This document shows positions 56,316-64,000 of a stretch of 64,000 bases of DNA, one piece after another (position 1 is the first letter of the stretch; the number at the start of each line of letters is the position of its first letter). Under the pieces are notes generated by a model. That model did not search any database, was not told the origin of the DNA, and saw nothing but the letters and a program-made list of their open reading frames with translations. Both the position numbers and the translations under genes were made by a program. This DNA comes from Psychrobacter maritimus (GTDB lineage: Bacteria; Pseudomonadota; Gammaproteobacteria; Pseudomonadales; Moraxellaceae). The stretch spans positions 1 through 64,000 of the forward strand of contig NZ_CAJHAJ010000009.1 in assembly GCF_904846345.1 (NCBI RefSeq). Direction: 5' to 3'.

Positions 56316-57362
56316 CTATAAACCAACCATTTTGGTAATAATTGCATAATGGTCTTCAAACATCATGGTGGCATCAAGCTCAGCAAGCGGTAGCCAAAAA
56401 GCCTTGGCAGCGTCATCACCGCCTTTTACTTTTGGTAAGCCTTTTGGGTCGTTTTTCAACTGAAAGTAAAAGGCTTGAGTAATCGTGCGCCCACGTGCCG
56501 AGCGGTAAGGGTCGTCAAAGGTATGCTGACTATGACAAGAGCCGCGTAGTACCGGTTCAGGGACTTTTAGACGGGTTTCTTCGCGTAGCTCGCGGATACA
56601 GGCATCAAATAAAGTTTCTTTTGGATTCAAAAAGCCACCCGGTAATGCCCACAGCCCGCGCCCTGGCATACTGCGGCGCTCAACCAACAAAATATGCCCT
56701 GATTGCACGACCAAGGCATCAGCAGTCATAAAGGTTGGTGGGTAGGGCGCAGATTCCCATTGTCTTTTATATTTATCGACAAAATCCGCTTCTTCATGCA
56801 GGTTTTGATAAATATCAGTCTTTTTAAAGTCGTTGAGGACGTTGCGGGTCGACTCAGGGGTGCGCTCAGGCGTTGGCGTGGCACCCATCAGGTAGCTGTC
56901 ACGAATAGGGGTGGCGGATAAATTGTGATAATTGGGCACAGAAACCGACGCCCAACTTGGGAATAATGACAAATAATACGATGAGCTGTCTTTTGAATGG
57001 CCAATCAGCCCAATGTCAGTTTGCAAGTCGCTAGTGACCGATTTGACGCCTGCTTGCACATATTGCAGCCAGCGCGTGTCATTGTAGAGTGCATCGTCGA
57101 GTGCAACGCAGTGGATACGTGCTGCTTCTGCTGGCGAGTAGGCGTTTTTTATCATCGTCGCGCGCTCATCGACGCTAAATGGATTACGCAGACTACGTGG
57201 TAAGTTAGCAGAACCGATCAGCATAATGACGTTATCGGCACGTTTTAAGGCTTCATCGACCACCGCTTTGTGACCGCAATGAAACGGCTGAAAGCGCCCA
57301 ATAAATACCAAATAACGATAGTGTTTGTTTTTATCTGCATGCTGCTCTGCTGAATCGCTCAT
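56316..57362 (-). CDS. nadM: Bifunctional NMN adenylyltransferase / Nudix hydrolase
   Basis: N-terminal nucleotidyltransferase domain (about residues 1-180) with the HxGH motif in GRFQPFHCGHKAVVDEA and the SATPIR (ISxxxR-type) motif; C-terminal Nudix domain with GGFLNPKETLFDACIRELREETR (the last Gly of the canonical Nudix box is replaced). It makes NAD from NMN; the Nudix half probably hydrolyses ADP-ribose or related compounds. The fused form is known from Synechocystis and Francisella. Start chosen at ATG 57362; a GTG three codons earlier is too close to AGGAAA. Confidence 0.94.
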   Translation of the reverse strand: MSDSAEQHADKNKHYRYLVFIGRFQPFHCGHKAVVDEALKRADNVIMLIGSANLPRSLRNPFSVDERATMIKNAYSPAEAARIHCVALDDALYNDTRWLQYVQAGVKSVTSDLQTDIGLIGHSKDSSSYYLSLFPSWASVSVPNYHNLSATPIRDSYLMGATPTPERTPESTRNVLNDFKKTDIYQNLHEEADFVDKYKRQWESAPYPPTFMTADALVVQSGHILLVERRSMPGRGLWALPGGFLNPKETLFDACIRELREETRLKVPEPVLRGSCHSQHTFDDPYRSARGRTITQAFYFQLKNDPKGLPKVKGGDDAAKAFWLPLAELDATMMFEDHYAIITKMVGL

Positions 57363-57528
57363 ATACGCCACTTTCCTACTACTGATATTTCATTGATTAA
57401 AAAAAGTAATGCCGCCAATACTGACACAGCATGGGAGTTGCTGACAAGTGCAAAGATGTTTAGAGGGGTATCACCATTGGCTATTACCTGTATTCAAGTT
57501 TATTCAGACAAATAAATATAAGACTCTT

Positions 57529-58542
57529 TTAATTGGCATGCTCATCAATCCACGCAGTAACCGTTGGCCAAATCTCTTTGGCGGCAGGGCGGCTGTTTAA
57601 GATGCGGCTATGGGTGTAATCGTCTAAATCGCCATTAATAATTGAGTATTCGCGAAAAACGTTATCAGGATTGCTAAAATCGTTAAAAAGTGACTGGCAG
57701 CCTTGAGAAGGCGAGATAAATGTATCACCCTTGGCGCTGATGGCATAAATCGGCGTGGTAATCTTTGCCATATATTGTCGATAATCAAAGCAGTCATCAT
57801 CCGTTAACTGAATAGCATTTTTCTGACGGTTATGATTATCAAAAGCGCTGTCTTTGACACCAGCAGCGTCTATATCTTTTTGCTTAATAAAATGACTGTG
57901 AAAGTTTTTACGCAAATTCCATTCGTACCATTGATTCATGGTGTGATGGCTTTCGTTAATGGGTCCCATGTTGAGTTTTCTAGCAGGTATATAGCCGAAT
58001 ATACGCGTAAATAGTTTAGCAGCGACTATTTTAAAATAGTTCTTCGGATTGACTATTGCACCATAAACTTGGCAAGCAAACATACTGATACTATTGATTT
58101 TAGCGATGTAATGCGGATTTTGGATTAAAAACATCGTTAAGCAAGCACCGCCGCCGCTATGAGTGACGCAGTGTAAATTGCTGAGCTTTAATTCATTAAA
58201 TAAATAATCGAAAGTGGCAGCAAAATCGTAGGTTGCGACGGTTTCAAAGTTGAATTTGTCCTTTGATAACGAGCTTGCGCCATGACCGCGCCACTCCATG
58301 ATATAACAATGATGGCCAAGCTCAGCTAGGTATTCAGCGATTCTTAAGCAGGTGTTTTTATCTGAAAAAGTACCATGCGTTAAGAAAATGTTTTGCCCTT
58401 GATTAGCAGTGTCATTGTTAGCAGAGCCATTGTTAGTATCAACATTAGAACATTGATGGGTTTTTTGACTATCGAATATCTCCCAAATAGCGATTTGCAC
58501 CTTATCTTTGGTCGTCACTAACGTTAGATTCTCAGTCATCAT
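57529..58542 (-). CDS. Alpha/beta hydrolase
   Basis: 337 residues. Nucleophile motif THSGGGA (Ser about residue 130), oxyanion segment LTHGTFSDKN, MEWRGHGAS, and candidate Asp/His in ISAKGDTFISP and DDYTHSRIL. It resembles esterase/lipase-like hydrolases; substrate unknown. N-terminal ~50 residues contain the polar repeat NNGSA-NNDTA encoded by a 15-bp tandem repeat. Two adjacent ATGs start it. Stands alone with its own promoter region. Confidence 0.82.
   Translation of the reverse strand: MMTENLTLVTTKDKVQIAIWEIFDSQKTHQCSNVDTNNGSANNDTANQGQNIFLTHGTFSDKNTCLRIAEYLAELGHHCYIMEWRGHGASSLSKDKFNFETVATYDFAATFDYLFNELKLSNLHCVTHSGGGACLTMFLIQNPHYIAKINSISMFACQVYGAIVNPKNYFKIVAAKLFTRIFGYIPARKLNMGPINESHHTMNQWYEWNLRKNFHSHFIKQKDIDAAGVKDSAFDNHNRQKNAIQLTDDDCFDYRQYMAKITTPIYAISAKGDTFISPSQGCQSLFNDFSNPDNVFREYSIINGDLDDYTHSRILNSRPAAKEIWPTVTAWIDEHAN
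58405..58434 (-). repeat. 15-bp tandem repeat in the hydrolase N-terminal region
   Basis: agcagtgtcattgtt (58405-58419) and agcagagccattgtt (58420-58434), 13 of 15 identical, encode NNDTA and NNGSA on the minus strand. Confidence 0.88.
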
Positions 58543-58649
58543 AAAGATTTTCTCTTAAACTCATACCATGCTTATTAGTATATAAATGCCGTAATGGCTA
58601 AGTTATAGCACAACTTAGCCATTTATAGTTATGCTTCCATAACTGTGAG

Positions 58650-58685
58650 TCTACAGATATGAATGAATCTACAGGTATGAATCTA
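58650..58685. repeat. 18-bp tandem repeat upstream of hydrolase gene
   Basis: tctacagatatgaatgaa and tctacaggtatgaatcta (58650-58667, 58668-58685), ~110 bp upstream of the hydrolase start (minus strand). Confidence 0.82.
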
Positions 58686-58714
58686 GGATATGAGAGCTAT
58701 CAGCATCGTATAGA

Positions 58715-58759
58715 CAAAAAAACTGCCAGTGATGGATTTAATCACTGGCAGTTTTTTAA
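58715..58759 (-). terminator. Terminator after CMD-family gene
   Basis: 17-bp perfect stem (58717-58733 with 58741-58757, aaaaaactgccagtgat and complement), loop ggattta. It lies 25 bp beyond the stop of the CMD gene. Confidence 0.9.
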
Positions 58760-58784
58760 CAATGAAGCTGATTAAGAATAAGGT

Positions 58785-59132
58785 TTAAGCGTCTTTACTA
58801 AACTCATTAAAGGAAGCAACGGCTTCGGCAGCGTACATCATTGACGGACCGCCGCCCATATAAACACACATGCCCAAGGTTTCAGCGACTTCTTGCTCGG
58901 TGGCGCCAAGTTGTACCAATGCTTTGGTATGAAAACCGATACAAGCATCACAGCGCGCGCCAACCGCTAAGGCGAGGGCAATCAGCTCTTTGGTTTTTTT
59001 GTCCAATACGCCATCTGCGGTTGCCGCTGCACCGAGCTGCGAAAAGGCTCTGCTGGTTTCAGGGATATGCTTGTGTAATTTTGCCATATTGGTTGAAACG
59101 TGTTTGGTGATGTCTTTAAATGATTTAGTCAT
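58785..59132 (-). CDS. Carboxymuconolactone decarboxylase (CMD)/AhpD-like protein
   Basis: 115 residues. The AhpD-type redox motif CDACIGFHTKALVQLGAT (CxxC followed by His) lies near residues 61-78, within the usual all-helical CMD fold (KTKELIALALAVGARCDAC). Likely a thiol-dependent peroxidase-type or related oxidoreductase rather than a true decarboxylase. RBS GAGGAGCATCCATCCC. Single gene. Confidence 0.92.
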   Translation of the reverse strand: MTKSFKDITKHVSTNMAKLHKHIPETSRAFSQLGAAATADGVLDKKTKELIALALAVGARCDACIGFHTKALVQLGATEQEVAETLGMCVYMGGGPSMMYAAEAVASFNEFSKDA

Positions 59133-59791
59133 GGGATGGATGCTCCTCGTTACGCCAGATTAAAACGCTTATAAAGTCTTATACAGTACAAGCGCGGTTT
59201 ATTGAATGTGAGTTCAATGCAAACGTATTTTTAGGTAAAAACTGCTACGTTTTCTTGAACGGTTATTTCAATCATGCAATAGGCTAGGTATTGAATTTGA
59301 AAGTTTTTGTTATATTTAATTATAATATATAAAATTATATATTAAATCAAGAGGCTTATTTGATTTGCTTACGCCAAAATTGAACGGATGCGTTCATGAG
59401 GCTATGGCTTTTTAAAGACTTTAAATGGTTTTTGTTGACTAAGTACATGGATAAGGCTAATAAATGTAAAATGCTGATTATCATTAAATAAGCGCTTTAA
59501 ACTTGATAAGTTGGCTTGCGGTCTTAATATAGAATGGACAATTACGATAAATGGATTATTAAGGTAGCAGTCAGGCCACTACTAAATCGCAGTAGCACGG
59601 TCGGAATTATGCGTTAAGTGCGCTATAATAGAGCGAATAACTGCTAACGAATACAACCGTCATGACGGTTAAAGCAATAAAACCATATACCAAGATGATG
59701 GATAATCTCATTTATCCCACCCTCACATGACATTGACGACACAGTAGACGTGACCAATATAACGCTTGTGTCATAACACATAGGAAGCATT
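59133..59791. other. Intergenic region between CMD gene and nfuA
   Basis: 659 bp between divergent genes, AT-rich. Contains a near-palindromic A/T tract (about 59323-59347) and a perfect 16-bp palindrome at 59655-59670. No credible gene seen. Confidence 0.5.
59655..59670. promoter_or_regulatory. Perfect 16-bp palindrome upstream of nfuA
   Basis: aaccgtcatgacggtt is its own reverse complement. It lies ~120 bp before the nfuA start and could be an operator for a dimeric regulator; the regulator is unknown. Confidence 0.55.
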
Positions 59792-60475
59792 ATGAGTGAA
59801 CACAATCCAACTGATACTCAAGTAGAACCTGCTGCCGATTACGAGTCAGCGTTAGATACTGAGCAAACGGAAGCCAAAAGTAACATCACCATCACTGAAG
59901 CCGCGCAAGGTTATTTGGCAGATTTACTGGCGAAACAAGATACCGATGGTATCGGTGTGCGTATCTTCGTTGAGCATCCAGGTACGCCGCGTGCTGAGTG
60001 CTGCATGGCTTATAATCAGCCGGGCGAAGAAGACAGCGCTGATTTGAAATTTACTTATGACAATTTTTCGGCATTTATTGAAGCGGCATCGGTCCCTTAT
60101 TTAGAAGATGCGGTGATTGATTATAATAAAGACCGTTTCGGTGGGCAGCTGACATTCCGTGCGCCAAACTCAAAAGTGCCAAAAGTCGGTGCCGATGCCA
60201 GTGTCGAAGAGCGTATCAACTATGTCTTGCAGTCTGAGATTAACCCAAGCTTGGCCGCTCATGGCGGTGATGTACAGCTGCTTGAATTGATTGATGAAGA
60301 AGGCGTTGGTCTGACCGCCGTATTAAAGTTCGGTGGCGGTTGCCAAGGCTGTTCAGCGGTTGATATGACGTTACGTCAAGGCGTTGAAGTACAGTTAAAA
60401 CAGCAGATTCCAGAGCTGACGCAAGTGATTGATGAGACCGATCATACCCGTACGGAAAACGCTTACTATAAATAA
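59792..60475 (+). CDS. nfuA: Fe-S cluster biogenesis/delivery protein NfuA
   Basis: 227 residues: an ~30-residue polar N-terminus, an A-type-like domain (about residues 31-125, including [16 protein letters not shown]) and a C-terminal Nfu domain with [18 protein letters not shown] (the CxxC that binds the bridging [4Fe-4S]). It receives and delivers clusters under oxidative or iron stress. RBS AGGAAGCATT. A terminator lies downstream at 60607-60639. Confidence 0.95.
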   Translation: MSEHNPTDTQVEPAADYESALDTEQTEAKSNITITEAAQGYLADLLAKQDTDGIGVRIFVEHPGTPRAECCMAYNQPGEEDSADLKFTYDNFSAFIEAASVPYLEDAVIDYNKDRFGGQLTFRAPNSKVPKVGADASVEERINYVLQSEINPSLAAHGGDVQLLELIDEEGVGLTAVLKFGGGCQGCSAVDMTLRQGVEVQLKQQIPELTQVIDETDHTRTENAYYK

Positions 60476-60536
60476 AAAATGATGAATCGTTATAAAAATA
60501 GCGCCGATATCACCTAGGAATATGCTTATTAGTTTC

Positions 60537-60562
60537 ATTGCTTATAAATATTGCTTATGAAT
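60537..60562. repeat. 13-bp tandem repeat downstream of nfuA
   Basis: attgcttataaat and attgcttatgaat in succession (60537-60549, 60550-60562), one mismatch. Confidence 0.8.
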
Positions 60563-60606
60563 ATTTGTCATTAAGAGATGAGAAATTTGCTATTCTTTTA
60601 ATAAAG

Positions 60607-60639
60607 AAGCTGGGTTATGATTAACTCAGCTTTTTTTAT
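60607..60639 (+). terminator. Terminator after nfuA
   Basis: 11-bp stem aagctgggtta/taactcagctt (one G-U pair), loop tgat, T7. Confidence 0.85.
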
Positions 60640-60759
60640 GATTGTTGCTTTTTTATTATGACTGTCGTTTAGTGATAGATATCTTAGTATGAATTTTTTA
60701 AAACATTTTTTAATCATAAAATCTTGATTTAATAATTAACGAATATATAGGAGCACATT

Positions 60760-62064
60760 ATGAGTGATGGACAACCAGCTAAGCAAAATACCCAGCGTCT
60801 TGAGACCTTGGCAATTCATGCCGGCTATACTGTAGAGCCAACAACCAAAGCGGTCGCCGTGCCTATTTATCATACCAGCTCGTATGCGTTTGATAATACC
60901 CAACATGGCGCGGATTTGTTCGATCTAAAAGTTGCTGGTAACATTTATACCCGTATCATGAACCCGACCAACGCCGTATTAGAAGAGCGTGTGGCGGCAC
61001 TTGAAGGCGGTATTGGCGCACTTGCGGTAGCGTCTGGTATGGCGGCCATCACTTATGCGATCCAAACCATTTGTGAAGCGGGCGATAATATCGTCGCAGT
61101 ATCAACGCTATATGGCGGCACTTATAATCTATTTGCGCATGCTTTGCCGCGCCAAGGTATCGAAGTCCGCTTTTTTGACCATAAAAACCCTGAAGCGATT
61201 CGCGATTTAATCGATGACAAAACCAAGATGGTCTTTGCGGAAAGTATTGGTAACCCATTAGGTAACATCGTTGATATCCAAGCACTGAGTGATATCGCGC
61301 ATGAATACGGCGTACCAGTAGTGATTGATAGCACGGTTGCGACTCCGGCGTTATGCCGTCCATTTGAGTTTGGTGCTGATATTGTCATTCATTCATTGAC
61401 CAAATATATGAGCGGTACCGGTACTTCGATTGGCGGGGCGATTGTTGATAGCGGAACTTTTCCTTGGGGCGATTACCCTGAGCGTTTCCCACTATTAAAT
61501 ACCCCAGATGAAAGCTATCATGGCGTAAACTTCGTCAAGGACGTTGGCGCAGCGGCCTTTATCGCTCGTGCTCGCGTGGCACCACTGCGTAATACCGGCG
61601 CGGCACTTAGCCCGCTCAATGCTTTTAGTATTTTACAGGGCTTACAGACTTTAGGTTTACGTATGGAGCGTCATGTCCAAAACGCCCAAGCGGTTGCCGA
61701 ATATCTACGCGACCATGATAAAGTTGCTTGGGTGAAATATGCCGGTTTGCCAGACCATCCTGAGCATGAGCTTGCTAAGAAATATATGAAAGGCACGCCA
61801 TCCGCTATTTTAACCTTTGGGGTAAAAGGTGGCTTGGAAGCAGGCGCGCGCTTTATTGATGCGCTGCAACTGATTACGCGCTTGGTTAATATCGGTGATG
61901 CTAAATCACTCGCTTGTCACCCAGCCACTACTACCCATCGTCAGCTCAACGAGCAAGAGCTAGAGAATGCTGGGGTAAGCACGGATATGGTCCGTCTATC
62001 GATTGGTATTGAGCACATTGAAGATATTAAAGCTGATTTAGAGCAAGCACTTGCCGCTGCTTAA
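60760..62064 (+). CDS. metY: O-acetylhomoserine aminocarboxypropyltransferase
   Basis: PLP enzyme that makes homocysteine (or cysteine) from O-acetylhomoserine and sulfide. The PLP Lys is in IHSLTKYMSGTG. SSYAFDNTQHGADLF, NIYTRIMNPTNAVLEERVAALEGG and the MetY-type insertion DYPERFPLLNTPDESYHG distinguish it from MetB/MetZ. The C-terminus DAKSLACHPATTTHRQL is conserved. 434 residues, normal. RBS TAGGAGCACATT. Terminator at 62101-62136. Confidence 0.95.
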   Translation: MSDGQPAKQNTQRLETLAIHAGYTVEPTTKAVAVPIYHTSSYAFDNTQHGADLFDLKVAGNIYTRIMNPTNAVLEERVAALEGGIGALAVASGMAAITYAIQTICEAGDNIVAVSTLYGGTYNLFAHALPRQGIEVRFFDHKNPEAIRDLIDDKTKMVFAESIGNPLGNIVDIQALSDIAHEYGVPVVIDSTVATPALCRPFEFGADIVIHSLTKYMSGTGTSIGGAIVDSGTFPWGDYPERFPLLNTPDESYHGVNFVKDVGAAAFIARARVAPLRNTGAALSPLNAFSILQGLQTLGLRMERHVQNAQAVAEYLRDHDKVAWVKYAGLPDHPEHELAKKYMKGTPSAILTFGVKGGLEAGARFIDALQLITRLVNIGDAKSLACHPATTTHRQLNEQELENAGVSTDMVRLSIGIEHIEDIKADLEQALAAA

Positions 62065-62100
62065 TTAAGCAATAGCTTTCTTCTGCTTTGTAAATGAATA

Positions 62101-62136
62101 CTAAAAAGCCCATATCTTAGGATATGGGCTTTTTAG
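62101..62136. terminator. Strong symmetric terminator after metY
   Basis: 16-bp perfect stem ctaaaaagcccatatc/gatatgggctttttag around ttag. Works on both strands between convergent metY and the PfkB gene. Confidence 0.92.
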
Positions 62137-62194
62137 TATTAGATGCGAAAGACTTGTAGTTAAACCTTAAATAAAAGCGCGAAACTATTATAAG

Positions 62195-62274
62195 GTGTTA
62201 CTGGTACAAATTTTACTTGCTTGCTGTGCGACTTCGTAACTCCAGAGGCTGCGCAAAATTTATCCCAGCAGCAC
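62195..62274. repeat. Palindromic intergenic element, copy B
   Basis: The left half gtgttactgg...aaatttta and the reverse complement of the right half (gtgctgctgg...aaatttt) match at most positions, so the element can form a long hairpin. It shares the inner blocks cttgcttgctgt and agaggctgc with copy A at 26621. Lies ~90 bp past the PfkB stop (minus strand). Confidence 0.82.
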
Positions 62275-62361
62275 TTTTTTATTAGGGGCAAACTAGAAAT
62301 GCCTTCTAAAGCACTTAGAAACTTAGGTTTTTAGCGCTTTAGTAATCAAACAATCTAACAG

Positions 62362-63381
62362 CTACACAGTTAAAACACGGCGTGAGATATCTTGATACTC
62401 TTGCGATGATAAGCGTGGACCAAACTGCTGAATCACTTGTGCGGCTACTTCGCTGGCAAGTCGTCCGCATTCTGGCAAGCTATAGTGCTGCGATAAAGCA
62501 TATAAAAACGCCCCAGAATAGTTATCACCAGCGCCATTGGTATCGATAACATTGGCAACAGCTGGCGTCGGAATCTCATAAATTTCAATCTCAGACTCAT
62601 CATTTGGCTTATGGGCGATGATGGCACCATTTGGACCATCGGTAACAACCGCCGTTTGGCAATGCTCAAGTAAAGCTCGCGCTGCCGATTTGTGCTGTTT
62701 TTTATCGGTGAATAATTTGGCTTCTTCACTATTACAAAATATCACCGCGACTTTATTGCCGAGCATATTGAGCAAACCTTCTTTGGCAAACTTTACCACC
62801 GCAGGATCAGCAAAGCTGACGGCGATTTTGGCACCATGGATGCCTGCTTGTTGGCGCAGTTGGGTCATTGCGGGCTGAATACCTTCAGACATCGCCAGAT
62901 AACCTTCTAAATATAACCAGCCAGCTTGGGTTAGTGCCTCAAAGTCGACGTTATCCGCGGTAATATCGCTTGAAGTACCAAGGAAGGTTTGCATGGTACG
63001 CTCGCCATCTTCGGTCACTGCCACCACGCACGAACCGGTCACACCGCCTGCATGGATTGACTGAGGGGAAGTGGCAACGCCTGCTTCATGTAAGTCTTTT
63101 AGATAAAATTTGCCTTGTTTATCATCGCCGATGCGGCAGGCATAAAAAGGTTTACCGCCTAAGCTTGCAAAGGTATACATCGCATTGGCCGCTGAGCCGC
63201 CGCCCGCTTGTTTTGATGGCGCAATCTCGGCCAGCTTAAAATACGCCAATAATTGCTGCTGCTCTTCGAGTCCTGCCAGCGTCATATTGCCTTTGGTCAG
63301 GTCAGTTTCTTCTAGCGCTACATCTGACAGCAGATATTCGTGGTCAACCAAGGCATTACCTATCGCCATCACATCGTACAT
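62362..63381 (-). CDS. PfkB-family carbohydrate/adenosine kinase
   Basis: 339 residues of the ribokinase fold. N-terminal GNALVDHEYLL, QAGGSAANAMYTFASLGG (substrate Gly-Gly motif) and C-terminal IDTNGAGDNYSGAFLYAL with the catalytic Asp and anion hole. Overall it resembles bacterial proteins annotated as adenosine kinase, but substrate is not proven. RBS GAGGAGAGAGACATA before the ATG at 63381. rsmI lies upstream on the same strand. Confidence 0.88.
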   Translation of the reverse strand: MYDVMAIGNALVDHEYLLSDVALEETDLTKGNMTLAGLEEQQQLLAYFKLAEIAPSKQAGGGSAANAMYTFASLGGKPFYACRIGDDKQGKFYLKDLHEAGVATSPQSIHAGGVTGSCVVAVTEDGERTMQTFLGTSSDITADNVDFEALTQAGWLYLEGYLAMSEGIQPAMTQLRQQAGIHGAKIAVSFADPAVVKFAKEGLLNMLGNKVAVIFCNSEEAKLFTDKKQHKSAARALLEHCQTAVVTDGPNGAIIAHKPNDESEIEIYEIPTPAVANVIDTNGAGDNYSGAFLYALSQHYSLPECGRLASEVAAQVIQQFGPRLSSQEYQDISRRVLTV

Positions 63382-63400
63382 TATGTCTCTCTCCTCAATG

Positions 63401-63430
63401 AATTTATCAATGCTTAATTTATCAATGCTT
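63401..63430. repeat. Perfect 15-bp tandem repeat upstream of PfkB gene
   Basis: aatttatcaatgctt occurs twice with no mismatch (63401-63415, 63416-63430), 20 bp upstream of the PfkB kinase start on the minus strand. Confidence 0.95.
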
Positions 63431-63453
63431 CGCTTATTTTTTTATAGTAAAAA

Positions 63454-64000
63454 CTATTCTACTTGTAGCTCAAGTAGGCGCTGATAGAGCGCATTCTTTT
63501 TGACGCCTGTGATATCGGCAGCTAAGGCAGCCGCTTTTTTAACCGATAAATCCTCTAGTAAGCGCTGTAATAATTTATCATGAATACTGATATCGTCATC
63601 GTCTTGCGCCACATTTACCCCAGCAACGACGACGACAATTTCACCGCGTTGCTGATTGTCATCGGCTTTAACAAATTCAACCAATTCGCCAAGCGTGCTT
63701 TTATGCACGGTCTCAAAGGTTTTGGTCAATTCACGGCAAAACGTCACTTCACGCTCTGCACCAAAGATAGCAGCCATATCTTCTAAGCTGGCAATAATAC
63801 GATGCGGCGCTTCATAAAATATCAAGGTTTCGGTACGTGCATTCAGAGCCGTTAATTGTTTTTGGCGACCGTGGGTTTTGGCCGGTAAAAAACCAATAAA
63901 GCTAAAGCGATCTGAGGGCAATCCTGCAACCGATAATGCAGCAATAGCAGCAGAGGCACCAATAATAGGGGAGACGCGAACGCCAGCAGCATGGGCTGCT
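63454..64000 (-). CDS. rsmI: 16S rRNA (cytidine(1402)-2'-O)-methyltransferase, C-terminal part (partial)
   Basis: The open frame continues to the right edge of the window (no start inside): ...PIIGASAAIAALSVAGLPSDRFSFIGFLPAK is the conserved RsmI region with the GLP-F motif and the SAM tetrapyrrole-methylase fold. Further YEAPHRIIASLEDM, REVTFCRELTKTFE and RGEIVVVVAG follow. It methylates C1402 of 16S rRNA. The 5' part lies beyond 64000. The end is 72 bp before the PfkB start. Confidence 0.93.
   Translation of the reverse strand, partial: AAHAAGVRVSPIIGASAAIAALSVAGLPSDRFSFIGFLPAKTHGRQKQLTALNARTETLIFYEAPHRIIASLEDMAAIFGAEREVTFCRELTKTFETVHKSTLGELVEFVKADDNQQRGEIVVVVAGVNVAQDDDDISIHDKLLQRLLEDLSVKKAAALAADITGVKKNALYQRLLELQVE

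Noticed and set aside
59317-59351. Near-palindromic A/T tract upstream of the CMD gene
   Set aside because: Pure A/T palindromes are frequent by chance in this AT-rich DNA; too weak to call an operator.

Overview
The window looks like a chromosomal segment of a gammaproteobacterium of the Moraxellaceae, most likely Psychrobacter. I infer this from moderate-GC genes separated by long, very AT-rich intergenic stretches, from cold/marine-type content (Na+-coupled symporters, Fe-superoxide dismutase, ETF-ubiquinone oxidoreductase, FadBA) and from the general character of the proteins. No database search was possible, so the genus is an inference. There is no prophage, complete insertion sequence, CRISPR array or tRNA gene. 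Almost everything is housekeeping or core metabolism.

Layout. 1-113: 3' end of a 5S rRNA and the terminator of its rrn operon. 0.3-8.1 kb: dodecin, 5'-nucleotidase, rhomboid protease, a two-component Na+/solute symporter (large subunit plus DUF4212 small subunit) and an alanine/glycine:Na+ symporter. 8.2-16.7 kb: ETF-QO with an unusual N-terminal extension, DUF1285, glutamate racemase, a DUF4062-type protein, a small acidic protein, a lytic transglycosylase and DUF1499. 16.8-25 kb: thiopurine methyltransferase, MsrA, the CmoA-CmoB tRNA-modification pair, DUF2788, ArgS with an FtsN-like SPOR protein, and an orphan PTS-IIC-like permease. 25-33.3 kb (all minus strand): TsdA-like dihaem lipoprotein, SDR, the protein quality-control cluster tig-clpP-clpX, and RdgB. 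33.8-42.7 kb: SodB, an unknown anchored protein, DUF72, IspA, FadB-FadA and an isochorismatase-like hydrolase. 43-53 kb: MFS transporter, HD hydrolase, divergent psd/dtd, M23 peptidase, DnaQ-like exonuclease, two enzymes of unclear substrate, a LOG-family protein and a small lipoprotein. 53.2-64 kb: a possible structured RNA ahead of the zinc-free ribosomal protein L31 (RpmE2), an NAD-salvage operon (nadM-nadV-SGNH hydrolase), an alpha/beta hydrolase, a CMD-family protein, NfuA, MetY, a PfkB kinase and the 3' part of rsmI.

Functional links. tig-clpP-clpX form the folding/proteolysis module. cmoA-cmoB make cmo5U34 in tRNA. nadM-nadV turn nicotinamide into NAD. fadB-fadA and ETF-QO belong to beta-oxidation electron flow. 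SodB, MsrA and NfuA handle oxidative and Fe-S stress.

The most unusual signal is not a gene. At about 17 places the sequence carries short tandem duplications, most often 15 bp (range 9-18), concentrated just upstream of start codons or inside the first codons of genes, where they create pentapeptide repeats (ETF-QO, CmoA, an alpha/beta hydrolase). The window also holds two copies of an imperfectly palindromic element of about 80 bp (26621-26697 and 62195-62274), a 170-bp MITE-like element with 13-bp perfect terminal inverted repeats (42755-42924), and a GC-richer, hairpin-rich leader before rpmE2.
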